From Spongospora subterranea f. sp. subterranea (taxonomy: Eukaryota > Endomyxa: Phytomyxea > Phytomyxea > Plasmodiophorida): DNA of 43,440 bases. The stretch is taken from assembly GCA_049724395.1 (NCBI GenBank), contig JAUGWO010000050.1, positions 1-43,440 of the forward strand. Direction: 5' to 3'. Positions 1-9,772 of the stretch are shown in pieces (position 1 is the first letter of the stretch; each line of letters begins with the position of its first letter). The position numbers were made by a program, and so were the translations under genes. Below the pieces are notes generated by a model that was given only the letters and a program-made list of their open reading frames with translations, searched no databases and was not told the origin of the DNA.

Positions 1-104
1 TCTCTCCCACGACTTACTTGATGATCCAAGTCAGAGCAACCCCTAGCGATAACGATGGTATTGTGATATTGCGGCTCTGGACCTAATCACCCATCTCTAT
101 GATA

Positions 105-791
105 TTATTGAACGGGTTTCAGGTCGGTTGTCACCATGTTCAAGAAATATCGCAACAGAGCCACAACAAGCGCGAATCCAGTTGTTGTGAACTGGTCTAG
201 ATATTTGCCAGTGCTCACGACGACTGCCGTCAGCTCGTGAATAACATTCCAAAACACTTCCGAATCCTTGAATGAGCGCCCGACCGATCTGTTGAGCTCT
301 GAATTCACTATGCTGAGGACATTGATGACCTGATCTTTAAATTTGTAGTGACAGTACACTGAAGTGAGGCTTGATCGGACATCGGCAACGGAACTGCTCT
401 GCCAAATAATGGTCAATCGATTGCAATGAGTTCATCAACCCTTCTCGTTGTTTGTCTTCTGTCGCAATACTTTTCATCTCACCAAGTACACTGGAAACCA
501 AGCGTTTAATGCTGGTTTCAATAACCGGCCCATAATCACATGTTGCTGCTAAAGTGAGATTATAGAGTTCGTCCTTGAGGTACGATAGCGAACATCTCTG
601 TTTGATCAGGTCAATTACCCTCATCGTCTCGTATGAAATAATGATCTTCCATTCATTGGCAATTTTCACCTTTTCCAGGGCGGTCCGCCCTTCATTGATC
701 AGGTCCTGATATTTATCGTCCAATGGCCCATCTAGTAGTGACGTCTCTGTACTTGTCGTGGGGCTCCCCTTTCCCCAGGATTATTGATCAT
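105..791 (-). pseudogene. Family copy A (unrecognised ~225-aa paralogue), broken
   Basis: This is the leftmost member of the multicopy family that fills the first 21 kb. The expected ATG lies at 789-791 in the same context as in the other copies. The frame carrying DDKYQDLINEG and the YGPV block is open over 337-723, and the frame carrying the DQVINVL, EVFW and HELT blocks is open over 105-416. Comparison with copies B and F shows at least two frameshifts: one near 765, where a G/C-rich run has an extra base, and one near 405-420. No known domain is recognised. The protein would be mostly helical. In another frame an ATG at 852 opens a short hydrophobic leader beginning MNRRGFILILALFGAI. Function unknown; confidence refers to family membership. 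Confidence 0.7.
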
Positions 792-868
792 GTCCTCCAA
801 CTCTAATTGCTCCAAACAACGCCAATATCAAAATGAACCCTCTTCTGTTCATCAAATGTTTCCATCAT

Positions 869-885
869 GGTCCGATATCGATCCT
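869..885 (-). promoter_or_regulatory. Upstream dyad element of copy A
   Basis: The sequence GGTCCGATATCGATCC lies about 80 bp upstream of the copy A start. It is a degenerate version of the TCCGATATCGGTCCGAT element found at the same distance before copies B, D, F and G. Its role as a promoter or operator site is inferred only from this positional conservation. Confidence 0.4.
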
Positions 886-1849
886 GTTGGTGTAGCGCCA
901 GACGCCAGTGCGCCAAACGGTAAACGGCTACTGTGAGAAGTATAATAATAGGGGATGAGTACTGTATGGAATGGTATCGCCAGTTATACTATCCCCATTA
1001 ATCAGGTGCCAACTCAAAACACAAGTGACCTTTTTCTGTTCCACAGGCCACAGCCCTTCCATGATTGCATTGGGGGAAGAACGCTCTATCTCTTCGAGCA
1101 TCGTCGGCTTCTCTTTATGAAAAGAGTATTTGGGCCCAGAGAGGGGAGAACACGCAGATCGCGATCGTGCATTCAGCGCTGGGGAAGTTTACCTGCAGAA
1201 GGTTATCTATCGGACGACAGCTGGTTGATGATGTCGTGGGAATTGGTACTGGCGGCTGACAGCTACTTCGTCATGATCCATCATTGAGGGATCGGAACTC
1301 TGCCAGATCTGACCAGAACGCGTGATCAGAACGCGGATGACAACCAGCGGTCTAATCTGGCGATGACGTAGATCGTGAAGTAAATCGATCGCCGCATGAA
1401 GGTCAAGATTGGGGAAAGCGCTCGCCAAGCGAGGCGTGGAGCGTAATATAATTTTACCAAGAAAGCGAGTCAAGAAAGCGAAATTCAACGTCGCTGGATG
1501 GAGCTCAAGGGCTACAAGTTGAAGATCTTTCGACAATGACCGCAATTTGTATAGCATCAAGAGCATGGCGAAACAGCTCGAAACCAATCCTGTAAATTGG
1601 ACGAAAAGGGAAACTACGATCCTGATCCTAAGTAAGGGTCCCGTATTCATTGAAGCATGCGGCAGCCGCCATTTTCAACGAGGCAATGGCAACAGGAATC
1701 TTAACGCAGATCATCCATCGGTGAAACTGCTCTAATTTCCCTCGATCGTTCAATGCTTCGAGTCGTTGACAGCAGATCGGCATACGAGCTCCGGTTCCGG
1801 CAGAATCCCGACTTCAGAACAACCACAAAATTTCAAAGCGTCAGGTCAA
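886..1849. other. No recognisable gene
   Basis: Open frames of 60-147 codons overlap here on both strands (for example 955-1287 plus and 1207-1650 minus). None shows a recognised domain, a convincing splice structure or similarity to other parts of the window. I see no RNA gene. Confidence 0.4.
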
Positions 1850-2034
1850 CCAGAGGAAGATGAAGAAAAATCACACGAAATCATGCACAACATCTTGGGC
1901 TTCGGCGACAGTTTTCTGTTCGCTGCCGAAATCATCTTTTGCAATGCGATAAAGCGATATCGGCAGCAAACAGAAAACTGTCGCCAAAGCCCAAGATGCT
2001 GTGCATGATTTCGTTCAATTTTTTTCTCCTCTGG
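1850..2034. repeat. Imperfect hairpin with ~80-bp arms
   Basis: The segment from CCAGAGG at 1850 to CCTCTGG ending at 2034 folds back on itself. The inner ~53 bp of each arm (1878-1930 and 1961-2013) match with a few substitutions, around a loop of about 30 nt. Scattered mismatches between arms indicate an old inverted duplication rather than a fresh artefact. No TSD or transposon terminus was identified. Confidence 0.7.
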
Positions 2035-2464
2035 TAATGATCTACTCAGTTTTTTATTCAGTTGTATGTGAACAAGCGGTTACCTAAGACAGAATGTTGT
2101 CTGTTTCTAAGTTACTGATGTTGAGACCTGAAGTGTATGGATTGCTCAATAAAGAAAACCTGACCAAGAGATCCAGCAGAAAGACTTTGCAAGTGACGCC
2201 ACGAATGAATGTCGGATGAAGTATCGGTCGTGGAGAAAGTGAGGCTTCCTCATATCAACTGGGGATGGTTTGAGCCCTCTAGATGTGTATAATGTTAGGA
2301 ACTGCGCCCGAGATACACAGTTACCAACTGACCCAAAAGGTACTATGATGGCACATGGCCATCATTCTGGGGTCCTTATATACCTAAGACTTTTGGATCA
2401 TGACAGTATCCCCCTGTTTAGGAGCGACCCCCATGACCTTCCAGCCCCCGTGCGACTTCCTAGA

Positions 2465-3805
2465 TTATCCTCTGACTGGTGAGCATAGAAACGATATAAG
2501 ACAGTTGAGAGAGAAGGAAGAAGACGAAACAATCCAGTCAGGCGGGGAAGTCTGACCACGAAAGGTATATAAGGCAAACCCCATGCCGTTACATGTAAGC
2601 CGCGAGTGACCCCAAAATGCTGTGATCGAACTCACGACCTTGGTAGCGAATGCGGCGTCCATTAAATTTGTGCAAGCCCCGCTATCCAATAACAGATCAG
2701 TACTACTGTGAATCGCAACACCGTCTGGAGACAAAATGGAGAACGGAAACGTACAAGCCGACGAAAACCGAGCGTAAATCGAATTTGAAGCGTTGTATTG
2801 GTCTTTCCGTGCTATCGCAGGGCAATGCTCAATCGAATGAGAGCCTCCACAGTAAGGGCACAACCCGAGGCGCCGTCGACGATTTTTCTCTTCATCTGTA
2901 ATGGGACCGCGTGGACCGCTTCGTTGCTGTTGAGGAGTGTGGGACTGGGCCGGATGGTGTTGGGTCGGAAGGGGAGGATGGGATGGGGGGCCGGTTCGAA
3001 TGGCTTCCATCTTTGAGTTGAACGACGTCGCGGTGGTCACTAGTTGGTCCAAGGACACGAACGGGTTTCCCGTACCTTCCGACAATATGAGCATCCGTTG
3101 GAGATCATGTGGAAGTCCTTGACGGAATTGGTGGATCAGCGTCGATTGAGTCCAGTCAACGTCTTGCGACAGTAACCGGAAATCATTGCAGTATTTTCCA
3201 AGGTCAGATCCCATCCTCAGCCGGCGCAGGGAATCAGCAGCTTTGCCAGCCCGGTCGGGATCGTCAAAGGCAATGGTGAATGCCGTGATGAATGCATTGA
3301 GATCGGTCAGTATGGGGCCAGGAGCTCCATAAAACGGTGTCAGCCAGGCCCGTGCTTGCCCGGTAAGCAACGAACAGATTAACGCAATACGTTGAGTGTC
3401 GTTGGAATATGTCAGCGGCTGTGCTGTTAGAAACTGTTGCACTTGGCCTAACCAATGCCGAAACATGACTCTATCTCCTGCGTAAGCTTCTGGCATTTTC
3501 AGCTTGGGATCCTTTCCCTGAGGGAGCGATGGGGTAGGAATTGAGGACTGGGGCTGGGTGTCTTCGGCGGGACTGGCGAGGATTGAGGAAGGTGATGTCG
3601 CTGTCGCCAGGAATGTGGAGAGTTGATCGACTAGTTGATTGAACCTGTCGTTTGTTGACCGCTGATAGGTATTAAGTTGTTCCCGCGATTCTGCCAGTTG
3701 TCGTGCAACTTCCGCGAGCTGCTCTGCGGTGGTGGTCTGCCGAGTTGTAATCGTGTCCCCATTCGTCATGGCGGATCGTCGGATTTGCGGTAAAGAGGGT
3801 GTCAC
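2465..3805 (-). pseudogene. Ty3/gypsy Gag with zinc knuckle and protease start (fossil)
   Basis: This is the gag part of the 2.2-4.4 kb element. An N-terminal coiled-coil-like stretch is followed by a Ty3-type capsid region (PEAYAGDR...FRHWLGQVQQFL, then LLTGQARAWLTPFYG) and a CCHC-type knuckle, CPYCGGSHSIEHC, at about residues 315-330. An aspartic-protease-like block, LLLDSGACTNLMD, follows at about residue 373. The order capsid, knuckle, protease is that of Ty3/gypsy (Metaviridae) Gag-Pol. The rest of Pol is absent, so it is treated as a fossil. Confidence 0.75.
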
Positions 3806-4089
3806 GTTCGAGAGAGGTTAAGTTAGCTGTTAGTTAGGTGAGAGGAGAGGCAGGGAGGTTAGCGACAAAAGTTAGAGGTGGTAAGTTATAGAAGTATAGA
3901 GATGGTAGTTAGAGAGAGGAAGAGAGTGGGCAATAGAGAGGGAGAGGTTAAGTGAGTATAGGGAGGTGGAGAGTTGAAGGTAGGCGGGGTGGCCTTACCA
4001 GCTCCAAACATCATATCCACCCCTTATATGTCATGATCCAAAAGTCTTAGGTATATAAGGACCCGAGAATGATGGCCATGTGCCATCAT

Positions 4090-4409
4090 AATGTTAGGAA
4101 CTGCGCCCGAGATACACAGTTACCAACTGACCCAAAAGGTACTATGATGGCACATGGCCATCATTCTCGGGTCCTTATATACCTAAGACTTTTGGATCAT
4201 GACATATAAGAGGTGGATATGATGTTTGGAGCTGGTAAGGCCACCCCGCCTAATGCGAAGTAATCCATCCCCACCCCAATCATTAAGCGGTGGCCCAACA
4301 GCCCCAAACTTCATATCCACCTCTTCTACACTTCTAGAGGGCTCAAACCATCCACAGTTGATATGAGGAAGCCTCACTTTCTCCACCAATGATACTTGAT
4401 CCGACATTC
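4090..4409. repeat. LTR-like repeat (TG...CA), ~320 bp
   Basis: The unit starts TGTTAGGAAC and ends GACATTCA. Its first ~100 bp recur in direct orientation at 2303-2405, and its last ~90 bp recur inverted at 2206-2299. Part of it (about 4141-4246) is also mirrored immediately to its left at 3994-4088, making a large cruciform-capable palindrome with a ~50 bp loop. It contains CATATCCACCTCTT-type internal repeats. Confidence 0.65.
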
Positions 4410-5787
4410 ATAATGACGACCTCTCCCTTGCAGGCTGCCCTGGACCCTCGGTGGCAGTTTTCGAGGAATCCGAGCTAACAGTCTCGAGCACATTGTGTCC
4501 AGCGTGTGTGCAAACCGATCCAACAAATCAACGTCGTCATCTGGCCCTTTCACGCCCAGTGACCCTCAGCCCAATATTACTTCCGTATTCTCTTCCGACA
4601 CCCTGTCGAGTTTCGGCTCGATGGATTGCTCAAGTTACTTTCGCAATCTTGATCAGCCTTCGAATGCCCTTCAGAATCGTCAAGCAGAGGTGGAAATTAC
4701 TGCATTAACCATGTCGGTGGGGAGTTCGACACCAATCAACTCCTGGCATTCAGTATTTCCCACACTGCTTGGCGATTGATAAGGGGGAATTCGCTTGATG
4801 ATCAACACTACAAATGTAGTTTGGCGATAGGACCAACGGTTTTGAATGAATACCTTCCGGGGCCCGCCCTTACACAGTGTTTCTACTGGAACCGGCAGTT
4901 GTTTGTCAACAAAATTTTCAGAATTTCCAAAACACCGAATTAGGACCTGCCAACGATGTTGCCCGCTCCCACCCGCACGATGACAAGTTCCCGACCGTTA
5001 TGAATGAACGGTTTTTGAAATTTATAAAAGTCGGGACCCGCACATAGACCTGGCAACGACCTGGGCCCGGCAGTTGCTTGTCACCCATATCCGTTGTGTA
5101 TAACATGCCTCGTCAACGACGGCCGGTTCCCGAAGTTCGGCGTCGTGATGGAGCAGCAGGACTCCACAGCTCGGCAAACTACCAATAGCGACGGGCCGCA
5201 GCCAGTTGACATGGCAGTTCAAGCGATGGCCACAGGTATCAAAGTTAATTTCGACGATTACGCTCCTCCGACGGGAACTTGCAATGACGAGTCATCAGGC
5301 GCGTTTCGAGCCACACAAACGGCGGCCGCCAAGATTTCACAGCAGCGTAGGTTGTGTGACAAAAGAACACACAGGGCTGGAGCAGCACATCACAAAAATA
5401 TCGACAAGCCTCGGTGGCAGTTTGGAGGAGTTCGAGCTAACAGTCTCGAGCACATTGTGTCCAGCGTGTGTGCAAAGTTTCAGACCGATTGGAAAACGGC
5501 TTTGATTCTGCAATTCCAGAGTCACAATAAAGCTTGTTGTGGCTCTTGCTATTGTCCCCTTTTGGTGTCAAAGCGCGCCCTATTAAATGTGCGTTGCCAG
5601 TCATGCCGCCTCCGTGCCGTGTCGTCACCGTGCCATGCCGCCTCCATGCCGTGTCGTCACCGTGCCATGCCGCACTCAAGTGACAGTGCGTGGTCGCCAT
5701 GCCACGGCCAACGAGGGTACCGTTCAATCTCACTGGCTTTGGTCATTGTTATAATGGTTCGTCTTGGGAACGCGGCTGATCGTGAGA
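4410..5787. repeat. Gene-poor stretch with direct and tandem repeats
   Basis: No convincing gene is present. A ~65-bp direct repeat occurs at about 4448-4516 and 5409-5476 (CCTCGGTGGCAGTTT... through GTGTGTGCAAA). A 32-bp tandem repeat, 2.2 copies, lies at 5602-5673 (CATGCCGCCTCC unit). The 246-codon open frame at 5094-5834 runs through both repeats, has no domain and is probably fortuitous. Confidence 0.5.
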
Positions 5788-6470
5788 TGCCGTCTCCGAA
5801 GCGTGAGCGCCGGGGCCGGCAATCGTCGGCGTGATCCTAATCTTCCACCTCGTGCCGCCCAGTTCTAAAGTTTCCCTTGGTTTTGGTCTGACCATCGATT
5901 ATGGTCAGTGTACGGATTTTGCTGCTGCAAAGAAAACGTTTGAGGGTTTTGGTGCTGTTTACTATGTGTTCGTTCGTGAGAAAGGCAAGAAGACTGAACA
6001 TGAACATCTTCAAGGTTACATCTTTTGTCAAAACAGTCGCACAGTTCAATTGTTGATCGATGATTTCTACCCTTAGGCTCCAACCGTTGATGTTGCCCGT
6101 GCTGATGCGTGTCGTAACTTGGTTTATTGTTCGAGCGATTTCGTTGAATTCGGCGTTTCGGCCCAAGACGGCTGTTGAAAAAGGCGAGGGGGAACAACAA
6201 CGTTGGACGACTGCGCGTGGTTTAGCAATTGAGGACAAGATTGACGACATTGAACATGAATTATCAATCAAGTATTTTGATTGTTTGAAGACGATGGCGC
6301 GTGACAAACATGGCCATGATGTTGGCCGTGGTGATACACCAGACCTGGTCGAGCCATTTGTGATCATTGCCCTTCCGCAGACAGGAGCGAACGGTCTCAG
6401 GAGCGGCATCGTGACTGATTTAAAGAACGAGCACATCAACCTCAACTGCTATTGCAGCTTCAGTGATTAG
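5788..6470 (+). pseudogene. Endogenous CRESS-DNA-virus Rep-like fossil
   Basis: Translated segments here resemble the replication initiator (Rep) of circular Rep-encoding ssDNA viruses (Cressdnaviricota). An HUH-endonuclease-like region contains a motif-I-like FGLTIDYG, a motif-II-like EHLQGYIF and a motif-III-like NLVYCSSD, in the right order and spacing. Downstream, a stretch with ELSIKYFDCLKTMARDK followed by LEPFVIIALP-type residues resembles the linker leading to the superfamily-3 helicase domain. The copy is broken, with roughly two or three interruptions, and the helicase is not complete. This fits an old genomic insertion. A Rep from a plasmid or a Rep-bearing transposon is an alternative source. 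Confidence 0.6.
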
Positions 6471-6600
6471 GCTAATAATGTTTTGTTTGACTCGTTTGAT
6501 TTGCTAAATCGTTATTACAGGTCACAATTCTATGTCGGTATTGTTCAGATCTGGGCTTCGTTCCCGAATTCCTTTATTGTGATATCATTCAACGGGTTTA

Positions 6601-6752
6601 CGTTTATTTGGCGCCATGATCATGAAGTATTGTAATGGAGACACAACGACCGCGAATTCAGAATTTGTGATTTGGACGTTTGTTTGGCGCCACGATCAGG
6701 AAGTATTGCAATAGAGACACAACGACCGCGAATTCAGAACTTGTGACCTCGT
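6601..6752. repeat. 76-bp tandem duplication at the 3' end of copy B
   Basis: Unit 1 is 6601-6676 (CGTTTATTTGGCGCC...) and unit 2 is 6677-6752 (CGTTTGTTTGGCGCC...). The units differ by a few substitutions. Because 76 is not a multiple of three, the C terminus of copy B is altered to ...NKRPNHKF compared with the NKLKPVE-type ending of its paralogues. Confidence 0.8.
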
Positions 6753-7341
6753 CCATAACGACACCATTATTCACGACTACAGTCAGCTCGTGCATAATAT
6801 CCCAAAACATTTCATCATTCTCGAACAAGCACTGGTGCGATTTTTTGATCTCCGAAAGGACCATGGCGAGAACATTGATGATCTGATCGTGAAATTCAAA
6901 GAATGAACACACTGATCGCAACTTGGTTTTGAAAGCGATGACATTTCTGCAATCTATTGCAATCTTCGCCCATGATAACGAGCACTGCAGCCTATCTCGT
7001 AGCTCGACTTTTGCTTCTGTAGTGGTCATATCTTTGAGGACCATGGAAACCACCTCTCCCATCCTGTTTTCAGTTAATGCCCCATAATGACCGTTTGCCG
7101 CTAGACAAAGGTCATCGAGTGCCGTCCTGATGTCATTTAGTGATGAACGTTTTGATACGAGGTTCAATACGTTCTCTGTCTCGGATGAAATAACTTTCCA
7201 CCAGACATCGTCCACTTGCACCTTTCCCAAGGCGCTTTGCCCCTCGTTAATCAAGTCCTGATATTTATCGTCCGATGGCCAATCTAATCGTGACGTCCCT
7301 GTACTTGTCGTGGAAATGGTCTCCCAGTTATTATAGCTCAT
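6658..7341 (-). CDS. Family copy B, intact, unrecognised function
   Basis: A single uninterrupted frame of 227 codons starts from the ATG at 7341 (MSYNNWETISTTSTG). I chose this start because the same ATG context (GGACATGA or similar) recurs in copies D, F and G, and a codon further upstream would be non-ATG. Conserved blocks in order: STTSTxTxRLD with DDKYQDLINEG (residues ~8-35), LAANGHYGAL (~85), CSFFEFHDQIINVL (~145), MFWDIMHELTVVV (~180) and FAVVVSLLQYF (~205). No known domain, signal peptide or membrane segment is evident in this frame. It lies head to head with copy C, sharing about 170 bp upstream, and has an inverted near-identical twin at the right window end. Function unknown. Confidence 0.7.
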   Translation of the reverse strand: MSYNNWETISTTSTGTSRLDWPSDDKYQDLINEGQSALGKVQVDDVWWKVISSETENVLNLVSKRSSLNDIRTALDDLCLAANGHYGALTENRMGEVVSMVLKDMTTTEAKVELRDRLQCSLSWAKIAIDCRNVIAFKTKLRSVCSFFEFHDQIINVLAMVLSEIKKSHQCLFENDEMFWDIMHELTVVVNNGVVMDEVTSSEFAVVVSLLQYFLIVAPNKRPNHKF

Positions 7342-7420
7342 CTTCTTAAACTTCAATTGATCCAAACAGAACCAATATCTAAATGATCATTCTTCTGTTC
7401 ATCAGGGTCTCTTCATCAAG

Positions 7421-7449
7421 GACCGAAATCGGACCGATGTCGGTCCGAT
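7421..7449 (-). promoter_or_regulatory. Upstream dyad element of copy B
   Basis: GACCGAAATCGGACCGATGTCGGTCCGAT lies 80 bp before the copy B ATG, in the region shared with the divergent copy C. It contains repeated ATCGG(T/A)CCGAT near-palindromes. Equivalent positions before copies A, D, E, F and G carry related sequence. Confidence 0.5.
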
Positions 7450-7509
7450 TATCAAAGGCGACTGGGATTATCGGAGATATTGTGTCAGGTTTCGGCCGCT
7501 GTCCTCCGA

Positions 7510-7943
7510 ACGATTGTATGGGCGATCTAATTCCACGACATGTTCAGAGTCGCCACATTTAGGAGCCGGCCATTGGACGATAAATGATCAAGAGTTGATC
7601 AAAGGAAGGACAGAAAACTCTGGGAAAGATGAAAATGTTGATCGAGAATGGAAGAAAGTTATTTCATAGGAGACGGAAAACTTGTTCAACAACGTGCTAC
7701 ATCAAGGAAGAACTCGATAACCTCTGTTTAGTGGCAAACTGTCAATATGGGCCTGTTAATGATAACAGAATGACACAATTGATTCCAAATGTGCTCCAGA
7801 CGATGAACGGATACGAAACGGCAGATAAGCACCGAGACAAGTTGTTGAAATGGTCGATAGGGATTGAATATAGAAATCATATTGACGGTTCAGTCGATGG
7901 TGTGACAGATTGTGTAAAGTGTTATCTCGAACACAGTCTATGA
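7510..7943 (+). pseudogene. Family copy C, head to head with B, broken
   Basis: The strand is opposite to the other same-array copies. The middle of the family protein is recognisable in 7629-7943: KEELDNLCLVANCQYGPV, then a divergent helix and DKHRDKLLK. The amino-terminal blocks (ELIKGRTENSGK-like, then DREWKKVIS) are in a different frame at about 7565-7670, and the carboxy-terminal EVFW/HELT blocks are missing. It is therefore a truncated, frameshifted relic. Its near-identical inverted twin is at 42483-42916; over the 104-codon frame the two differ at only two residues. Confidence 0.65.
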
Positions 7944-7964
7944 TTGAGTTTATCACCATTCACC

Positions 7965-8240
7965 AATGTTATCGGAATCTGGCAGATACAGGATATCGCC
8001 AACAATATGACATTGTCTGACTGATGTATATCAGCCAATGATTATTGAGCGATAATGAAGCGAGTCCACAGCACCCGACCCGATGGCGATCGCCAAACCG
8101 TCTGAAAGATTCGAGAATTCTGTACTGGCATTTTCTCGTGATAAAAAAGACTCAATTTCTTATATGGACCTGTCCTATATATAATGGCACTGTCCAATCT
8201 GATTGGGGATATCCAGGTTTGATGAAGGCGAGGACGTCCT
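7965..8240. repeat. Intergenic module R1
   Basis: The segment starts CGGAATCTGGCAGATACAGG, passes ATATCAGCCAATG, and includes ATGGCGATCGCCAAACCG and CTGTCCTATATATAATGGC. Related sequence recurs at 10150-10300, 11690-11950 and 19585-19655, and inverted near 42330-42450. The translation of the complementary strand shows related peptides between R1 and R3, so it may be a relic of another gene family. Confidence 0.6.
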
Positions 8241-8845
8241 CCCGTATTGGGTATATCGTGGCGCAGACGTTTCGGGAAGTCTTTAAACCGATCCTCTCGA
8301 TAGAATATCGTACAGGCAATAGCTGTTGTATATTTCTGGAGTGTAGTATCTGCCTTCAATATCAACATATAGCCAGAATTTGTTTGCTGTGATGATCAAG
8401 CGGCTCTGATCGCTGCTGCAGCTAAAGGTTCATGACTGTTGATTCATGGCCAACATGTCTCCACGCCAAATGCCCAATCATTCTTGCCCCTTTCCACAAC
8501 TCGGTCTGAAATCTGATCATCATTTTCCGAATAACTCTGTTGGCCCCTTACTTGTTCGCCATCCCCATCTGTCTATCGACATGAATCATCATGCCAAACA
8601 CAGTAGTCACCATTGAACCAATCGTGACAGGAAAAGGCTTGAACCGCTGATTTTGGGTTAAAACGCAGTCGATTTCTCCATCATGTGATTCTTTCCCGAT
8701 TACACAAGGGCATTCCTTGATTGACGTTGATTGTTTCAGATTATTGAATCTTTTTGTCAAAAAGTTACACAAAACCTTTTGAGATATTGTCACTTTTGTC
8801 ATCTGGAGCAACCGGACAAAGTTCCCGAATTGATGTATTGTGACA
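8241..8845. other. No recognisable gene
   Basis: Open frames on both strands (for example 8548-8853 minus, 101 codons) show no recognised domain. The stretch CCCGAATTGATGTATTGTG near 8825 is the conserved 3' flank of the family, also present after copies B, F and G. Confidence 0.4.
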
Positions 8846-9527
8846 CTATTCAACGGGTTTGAGTTTGTTTGACGCCATGTTTAGGAAATGTTGTAACAGC
8901 GACATTGCTAGCGCGAATCCAAATTCTGTGGATTCGTCTGGGGAGACTTTAGTATTTGCGACCGACGTCAGCTCGTGCACAATATCCCAAAACACTTCCC
9001 CATCATCCAATGAGCACTCGTCCGATTTGTTCAGCTCCGACAGGACCAAATTGAGAACATTAAGGATCTGATCATATAATTTGTAGAACGAGCACACCAA
9101 AGTGAACTGGCGTCTGCCAAAGGCAACAGTTCTCTTGTTAATCCCATCTTTTGTCTTTCGCAACGACTCCCACAACCTATCGCATTGCCTGTCTTGAGTT
9201 TCTCTCGTATTCATGTCGTTGATTACAATTTCAATCAATGCCTTCATTCTGTGTTCAGTAACTGGGGCATATTCACAGTTCGCCGCTAGAGAGAGTTCAT
9301 GGAGTGCGGTTCTGATGACAAGTGGCGAATTCTTATCTGACACGAGATTCATTACCCCTTTTCGTCTCAAATACAATAATTTTTTTCCAAACGTCCTCAG
9401 TGTTAACCGTTGCCAAAGCGCTCTTCGCTTCCTTAAACATCTCCTGATGATAAATGTCCAATATTCCATCTGATCGTGGCGTCTCTGTACTTGTCGTGGA
9501 AACAGTCTCCCAATTATTATAACTCAT
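8846..9527 (-). pseudogene. Family copy D, single frameshift
   Basis: Start ATG at 9527 (MSYNNWETVSTTSTETPRSDG). The amino-terminal frame is open to about 9345 and the remainder is open in another frame over 8846-9370, giving LHELSLAANCEYAPVTEHRM, CSFYKLYDQILNVL, VFWDIVHELT and the family-typical C terminus NKLKPVE. One frameshift near 9355-9365 separates the halves. Everything else looks coding, so this copy is recently inactivated, or the shift is a sequence error. An 18-bp minisatellite lies ~170 bp upstream. Confidence 0.65.
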
Positions 9528-9609
9528 GTCCTCAAACTCTAATTTCTCCAAACAGCACCAATATCTAAAATAATGATCCCTCTTCTGTTCATCGCGTTTT
9601 TGTAATCTC

Positions 9610-9636
9610 AGTCCGATATCGGTCCGATATACGAGT
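9610..9636 (-). promoter_or_regulatory. Upstream dyad element of copy D
   Basis: Contains TCCGATATCGGTCCGATATA, the clearest form of the family element, including the perfect 10-bp palindrome CCGATATCGG. It is about 84 bp upstream of the copy D ATG. Confidence 0.55.
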
Positions 9637-9700
9637 GGTTCTAATCTCCTCTGAATATGAGATCGGTAAATTATCCGCGGGACTTCGTCAATTTTTAGAA

Positions 9701-9772
9701 GTTTGTTCCCCATAAACTGTTTGTTCCCCATAAACTGTTTGTTCCCCATAAACTGTTTGTTCCCCATAAACT
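9701..9772. repeat. 18-bp minisatellite, four copies
   Basis: The unit GTTTGTTCCCCATAAACT is repeated four times without a mismatch. Because 18 is a multiple of three, the complementary strand reads as repeated MGNKQF, but it lies upstream of the dyad element and is probably non-coding. Confidence 0.9.

Larger units (their letters stand above)
2206..4409 (-). mobile_element. Ty3/gypsy gag-bearing fossil with inverted LTR-like ends
   Basis: A gag region on the minus strand is bounded by LTR-like sequence. The right end (4090-4409) has TG...CA termini. The left end (2206-2405) begins with the same terminus in opposite orientation (TGAATGTCGG) and is shorter and rearranged, so the ends are inverted rather than direct repeats. 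A further inverted block of LTR sequence (3994-4088) abuts the right LTR. No reverse transcriptase or integrase is present, so the element is incomplete and cannot be whole. No target-site duplication was seen. Age cannot be estimated because the ends are rearranged. Confidence 0.7.
6986..8100. repeat. Left arm of a ~1.1-kb inverted repeat (partner 42326-43440)
   Basis: This arm pairs in reverse complement with 42326-43440 (coordinates sum to 50426), with only occasional substitutions. It covers most of copy B, the shared upstream region and all of copy C. The right arm is cut by the window end, so true length may be greater. Confidence 0.9.

Noticed and set aside
4183-4407. Minus-strand 74-codon gene
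   Set aside because: It lies wholly in LTR-like sequence and changes with the repeat copies.
5094-5834. 246-codon plus-strand open frame as a gene
   Set aside because: It crosses a direct repeat and a 32-bp tandem repeat, is rich in Arg/His/Cys from GC-rich repeats, and has no domain.
9333-9767. Upstream extension of copy D through MGNKQF repeats
   Set aside because: The repeats are a perfect 18-bp minisatellite upstream of the dyad element, and no other family member has such an extension.
9701-9772. CRISPR-like array
   Set aside because: Four head-to-tail 18-bp units without spacers in a eukaryotic genome are a simple minisatellite.
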